Assembly (NCBI GenBank): GCA_035439505.1
Contig: DAORKJ010000079.1
Coordinates: forward strand, 1-18,441
Length of the DNA stretch: 18,441 nucleotides
Reading direction: 5' to 3'
Source of the DNA: UBA7236 sp035439505
GTDB lineage: Bacteria > Bacteroidota > Bacteroidia > Chitinophagales > BACL12
Position numbers and translations under genes: made by a program. Numbering within the stretch: position 1 is the first letter of the stretch; the number at the start of each line of letters is the position of its first letter. Shown here one piece after another: positions 15,377-18,441 of the stretch. Under the pieces are notes generated by a model. The model was not told where the DNA came from, did no database searches, and worked only from the letters and a program-made list of their open reading frames with translations.

Positions 15377-16330
15377 ATGAAACGTGTAAAAGTAATATCC
15401 GTTAACAGCGAATTGGGTGCCGGCACCCGTGGCGCGGGACTTGGCTTTGACGCCATCCGTGTTGCCGCCTGGACCAAAGGGTCAAGATACTTTAAAGAAC
15501 ACCCTCCGGTGATTCTGCAAAGCAACAACGACGAGGTGTTAGACGATATAGAAACTGCCTACTCGGTGAAAATTCAATTTATTGTTGAGATGTACAACAA
15601 AATTGCCGAAGTAGTAGTGGATTGCATGAAAAAGAAAGAGTTTCCGGTAATCATTTCCGGCGACCATAGCAATGCCGGAGGCACTATTGCCGGGCTTAAA
15701 ATGGCCTACCCTAAAGATACCCTTGGAGTAATCTGGATAGATGCCCATGCCGACCTGCATTCGCCTTATACGACGCCATCGGGTAACCTGCATGGTATGC
15801 CATTGGCGGCTTCTACGGCTTTGGACAATAAAGTTTGTCAAATTAACCAGCCGGAGAAAAAAACCATTGAAGCCTGGGAAAAATTGAAAAAAATTGGTGG
15901 TATTTCACCGAAAATCACGTTTAAGGACCTGATTTATATTGCCACCCGTGACATGGAAAAACCGGAAAAATTTATTCTCAAAAAAAATAATGTCCGCATT
16001 TACTCCGTGCAAAAAATGCGTGAAACCGGAATTCAGTTTGTAATTGAAGATGCCATGAAACGTTTAGCACATTGCGACCGTATTTATGTATCGTTCGACG
16101 TAGACAGCATGGATGCCAACGTTTCGCGCGGAACAGGAACACCGGTTAAAAGCGGATTATACGAAAGTGAAGCGTTTCAGTTAGTGAGCGGACTGGCAAA
16201 AGAACCAAAAGTGTGTTGTATGGAAATTACCGAAGTAAATCCGACACTCGATAACAAAAAAAATATGATGGCCGAAATTGCCCTCGAAATATTGGAGCAA
16301 TTTACCGGAGAAATTGAAAAAAGACTATGA
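15377..16330 (+). CDS. rocF: Arginase (ureohydrolase family, dimanganese)
   Basis: Protein of 317 residues that should hydrolyse arginine to ornithine and urea in the cytosol. All metal ligands are present: H97 in SGDHS, D122, H124 and D126 in DAHADLH, and D241 and D243 in SFDVDSMD. SGNLHG (135-140) matches the arginase substrate loop (Ser, Asn and the catalytic His of human arginase), and E286 in TEVNPTLD matches the glutamate that holds the guanidinium. These favour arginase over agmatinase, although the divergent neighbour makes agmatine. The N-terminus (INSELGAGTRGA-like) is typical of the Bacteroidota branch. Its stop overlaps the argS start in ATGATGG, so the two genes form an operon. 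Agmatinase activity cannot be excluded from sequence alone. Confidence 0.88.
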   Translation: MKRVKVISVNSELGAGTRGAGLGFDAIRVAAWTKGSRYFKEHPPVILQSNNDEVLDDIETAYSVKIQFIVEMYNKIAEVVVDCMKKKEFPVIISGDHSNAGGTIAGLKMAYPKDTLGVIWIDAHADLHSPYTTPSGNLHGMPLAASTALDNKVCQINQPEKKTIEAWEKLKKIGGISPKITFKDLIYIATRDMEKPEKFILKKNNVRIYSVQKMRETGIQFVIEDAMKRLAHCDRIYVSFDVDSMDANVSRGTGTPVKSGLYESEAFQLVSGLAKEPKVCCMEITEVNPTLDNKKNMMAEIALEILEQFTGEIEKRL

Positions 16331-18111
16331 TGGAATTAATTGCGCAACTTAAAAAAGATGCGGTTGCGGTAGTAAATAAATTATATAATCAACAGGTTGA
16401 TGCCACTATTATTAAAATAGATAAAACGCCTCCTGAATTTACAGGAGAACTCACCCTGGTTATTTTTCCATTTGTAAAAATCAGTAAAAAAAATCCTGAA
16501 GTAACTGCCAACGAAATTGGCGAAGCATTAATGGCAATAAATACAACTATTGCCGGCTATAATGTGGTAAAAGGATTTTTAAATATCAGCTTTACCGATG
16601 CGCATTGGAGTGGTGTTTTACAACATATTCACAACACCAAAAACTATGGTGTATTAGCAGCTACCGGCAAAAAAGTAGTGTTGGAATATTGCGGTCCCAA
16701 TACCAATAAACCTTTGCATTTAGGTCATGTGCGCAATGTATTACTCGGATATGCAGCTGCCAATATTTTAGCCGCAGCAGGTCACGCAGTACATAAAGTA
16801 AATATCCTCAACGACAGAGGTATTGCCATTTGTAAAAGTATGGTGGCTTATGAGCGTAATGGGAATGGTTCAACGCCGGCCTCAACAGGTATAAAAGGCG
16901 ACCATTTTGTCGGCCATTATTATATTGAATTTGCCAAAATTCACGAGGCTGAAATGGCGGCTTTAATTGCAGCAGGAAAAACAAAAGAAGAAGCAGAAAA
17001 AAACACCCCAATATATTTAGCTGCCCAAGAAATGTTGCGCAAATGGGAAGCCGGTGATGCAGCAGTTTTGGATTTATGGAATACCATGAATAACTGGGTG
17101 TATGAGGGTTTCGGCGTTACCTATCAAAAAATTGGTATCGATTTCGAAAAAGAATACAAGGAGAGTGAATTTTATTTGCACGGTAAAAAAATGGTGCAGG
17201 AAGGACTCACCCAAGGGGCATTTTTCAAAAAAGAGGATGGCAGTATTTGGGTAGATTTAACTTCCGACGGGCTGGACCAAAAAGTATTACTCAGAGCAGA
17301 TGGTACCAGCATGTATATTACCCAGGATATGGGTGTTGCTGAAGCGCGTTATGGCGACTTTAAAATGGACACTTCGGTGTATGTGGTTGCCAACGAACAG
17401 GACTATCATTTTAAAGTACTGAAACTCGTTTTACAAAAATTGGGCAGGCCTTATGGGGATGGTATTTACCACCTCAGTTATGGGATGGTAGATTTACCCG
17501 AAGGCAAAATGAAAAGTCGCGAAGGTACCGTAGTGGATGCTGACGATTTAATCAGTGAAATGACTGAAGAAGCCAAAACTTTTTTAGCCGCATCAGAAAA
17601 ATCGGCAGCATTTAATGAAGAGGAAAAACAGCAATTAGCAGAACAAATAGGGTTGTCGGCATTAAAATATTTTATATTAAAAGTTGACCCTAAAAAAAGG
17701 ATATTATTTAATCCAAAAGAGTCTATCGACTTACAAGGCCATACCGGTCCATTTATACAATACAGTTATGCGCGAATTCAGTCTATTTTTCGCAAACTCG
17801 CCGAAGTTGGTTTAGCCGAATTTAGATTAAACAGTACCGATTTATTACCGGCCGAAAAATCGCTGATTGTGAGTATTTATCAGTATCCAGGTGTAATACA
17901 ATCTGCAGCAGATAATTATTCACCGGCAGAGGTTGCTAATTACATTTACAATTTAGCCAAACAATTTAATTCGTTTTACGCTGAACATTCCATTACCAAA
18001 GCCGAAAGTGCGGACAAACAACATCTGCGTGCTATAATAGCCGGTCAAACCGCGTATATTCTCAAGCATGGTTTGATGTTGTTGGGTATTCAGAGTCCGG
18101 AGCGGATGTAA
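16327..18111 (+). CDS. argS: Arginyl-tRNA synthetase
   Basis: Class I synthetase of 594 residues, the usual length. It charges tRNA-Arg with arginine using ATP. The N-terminal additional domain (1 to about 105) ends GFLNISF. The HIGH motif is HLGH (131-134) in CGPNTNKPLHLGH, and the KMSKS loop is the ArgRS variant MKSREG (395-400), which normally lacks the second lysine. NEQDYHF and the QYSYAR segment before the C-terminal helical anticodon-binding (DALR) domain are typical. The first codons are two ATGs in a row (16327 and 16330), the first overlapping the arginase stop; either may be used. Coupling of this enzyme to arginase in one transcript is unusual. It is essential and the only evident housekeeping translation gene in the window. 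Confidence 0.96.
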   Translation: MMELIAQLKKDAVAVVNKLYNQQVDATIIKIDKTPPEFTGELTLVIFPFVKISKKNPEVTANEIGEALMAINTTIAGYNVVKGFLNISFTDAHWSGVLQHIHNTKNYGVLAATGKKVVLEYCGPNTNKPLHLGHVRNVLLGYAAANILAAAGHAVHKVNILNDRGIAICKSMVAYERNGNGSTPASTGIKGDHFVGHYYIEFAKIHEAEMAALIAAGKTKEEAEKNTPIYLAAQEMLRKWEAGDAAVLDLWNTMNNWVYEGFGVTYQKIGIDFEKEYKESEFYLHGKKMVQEGLTQGAFFKKEDGSIWVDLTSDGLDQKVLLRADGTSMYITQDMGVAEARYGDFKMDTSVYVVANEQDYHFKVLKLVLQKLGRPYGDGIYHLSYGMVDLPEGKMKSREGTVVDADDLISEMTEEAKTFLAASEKSAAFNEEEKQQLAEQIGLSALKYFILKVDPKKRILFNPKESIDLQGHTGPFIQYSYARIQSIFRKLAEVGLAEFRLNSTDLLPAEKSLIVSIYQYPGVIQSAADNYSPAEVANYIYNLAKQFNSFYAEHSITKAESADKQHLRAIIAGQTAYILKHGLMLLGIQSPERM

Positions 18112-18112
18112 G

Positions 18113-18130
18113 CAAGCTTTGTATTGCTTG
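18113..18130 (+). terminator. Weak hairpin after argS
   Basis: CAAGC and GCTTG form a 5-bp stem with an 8-base loop directly after the argS stop. No T tract follows, so it is a poor intrinsic terminator. TTGTTA-tag-TAACAA at 18152-18166 is a second small hairpin a little further on. Confidence 0.25.
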
Positions 18131-18177
18131 AGTGATGGCGTTTATATTCATTTGTTATAGTAACAATTGGTATTATG

Positions 18178-18246
18178 CCGCCCTGACGGGCTCCTAGGTG
18201 TGCTCAGCACGTACTGCATCGTTACCGAGGTGCCGCCCTCTCGGGC
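18178..18246. repeat. Pair of GCCC-4-GGGC hairpins
   Basis: CCGCCCTGACGGGCT (18178-18192) and CCGCCCTCTCGGGCT (18232-18246) differ only in the four-base loop. They are GC-rich in contrast with the genes and look like REP-type elements leading into the tandem repeat on the right. Confidence 0.5.
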
Positions 18247-18276
18247 TGATTACTTTTAACTGCCCGTTGCATCACG

Positions 18277-18441
18277 CAGCCCACCAGGGTGATATTCCGG
18301 TAACACACAACACAGAACGGGTCTCTCCAGCGCGCTAGGCGATATTCCGGTAACACACAACACAAAAGGGGCTCTCCAGCCCGCCAGGGCAATATTCCGG
18401 TAACACACAACACTGATGGGGTTCCAGCCCGCCAGGGCGAT
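18277..18441. repeat. Tandem repeat with 50-bp unit, running off the window
   Basis: Units start at 18291, 18341 and 18391 (50, 50 and 48 bases), preceded by a partial unit from 18277; a fourth begins at 18439. Each reads (g/a)atattccggtaacacacaa, then CAC, a variable 8-10 bases, and CTCCAGCCCGCCAGGGC or a near match. The conserved half contains ccggtaac; the GC-rich half can pair GCCC with GGGC. An open frame across it on the minus strand merely reflects the repeat. The array is incomplete at the window edge. Confidence 0.85.

Noticed and set aside
15377..16330. Agmatinase (speB) next to arginine decarboxylase
   Set aside because: The SGNLHG loop and EVNPTLD match arginase; agmatinases differ at these positions, though activity is not proven.
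18222..18413. Minus-strand open frame of 63 codons with repeated CVLPEYRLARW-like segments
   Set aside because: It follows the 50-bp tandem repeat; the repeated peptide is a by-product of the DNA repeat.
18277..18441. CRISPR array
   Set aside because: Conserved and variable parts are not a clean repeat-spacer alternation; the variable part is only about 8-10 bases and the rest of each unit is conserved.
1..18441. tRNA, rRNA or integrase genes
   Set aside because: No cloverleaf, rRNA segment or tyrosine recombinase motif was found on either strand.

Overview
The window looks like a draft chromosome of an uncultured Bacteroidota (Chitinophagales/Sphingobacteriales/Saprospiria-like). Three secreted proteins end in type IX secretion (T9SS) sorting tails, the DNA is AT-rich, starts lack Shine-Dalgarno sequences, and the arginine decarboxylase and arginase are of the Bacteroidota type. 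A run of exactly 100 N (13374-13473) marks a scaffold gap. Assignments rest on reading motifs by eye; no database search was possible.

Layout. 1-90 is the tail of an unidentified membrane protein. 342-3785 is a large T9SS-exported protein with a seven-bladed propeller. 4345-8030 holds a T9SS-exported clan-A glycoside hydrolase and a small T9SS-exported partner, overlapping by 4 bases. 8254-8598 is a DHCW-type cupin. 8650-9189 is a decayed second copy of the first gene's 3' end plus its downstream 445 bases. 9225-11513 is a free-standing RloC/PrrC-like anticodon nuclease (probable phage defence). 11670-12545 is a DUF5677-like protein, 12711-13178 a small conserved protein, and 13304-13741 a gap-broken outer-membrane protein. 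After a strong hairpin come housekeeping genes that all handle arginine: arginine decarboxylase (minus strand), then arginase and arginyl-tRNA synthetase (plus strand, overlapping). The window ends in GC-rich hairpins and a 50-bp tandem repeat.

Main discovery. The accessory part (about 4195-12680, perhaps to 13290) is built like an array of integron-type gene cassettes with unusual recombination sites. Three intergenic elements of about 140 bp (8054-8190, 11515-11653, 12544-12684) begin with ...TAAC and end with GTTA.. (TTTA in the third), with imperfect inverted arms between. For three units, the first bases after the left boundary are complementary to the first bases of the element that closes the same unit: 13/15, 11/15 (7/7 at the core) and 14/15. 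That relation is the signature of an attC-bearing cassette and is not expected of simple dispersed repeats. All genes in the array point the same way. The 445-bp duplicated segment ends, in both copies, at the same CTAGTTA boundary. No integrase is visible, so this would be an integrase-less cluster (CALIN-like) or an undescribed relative.
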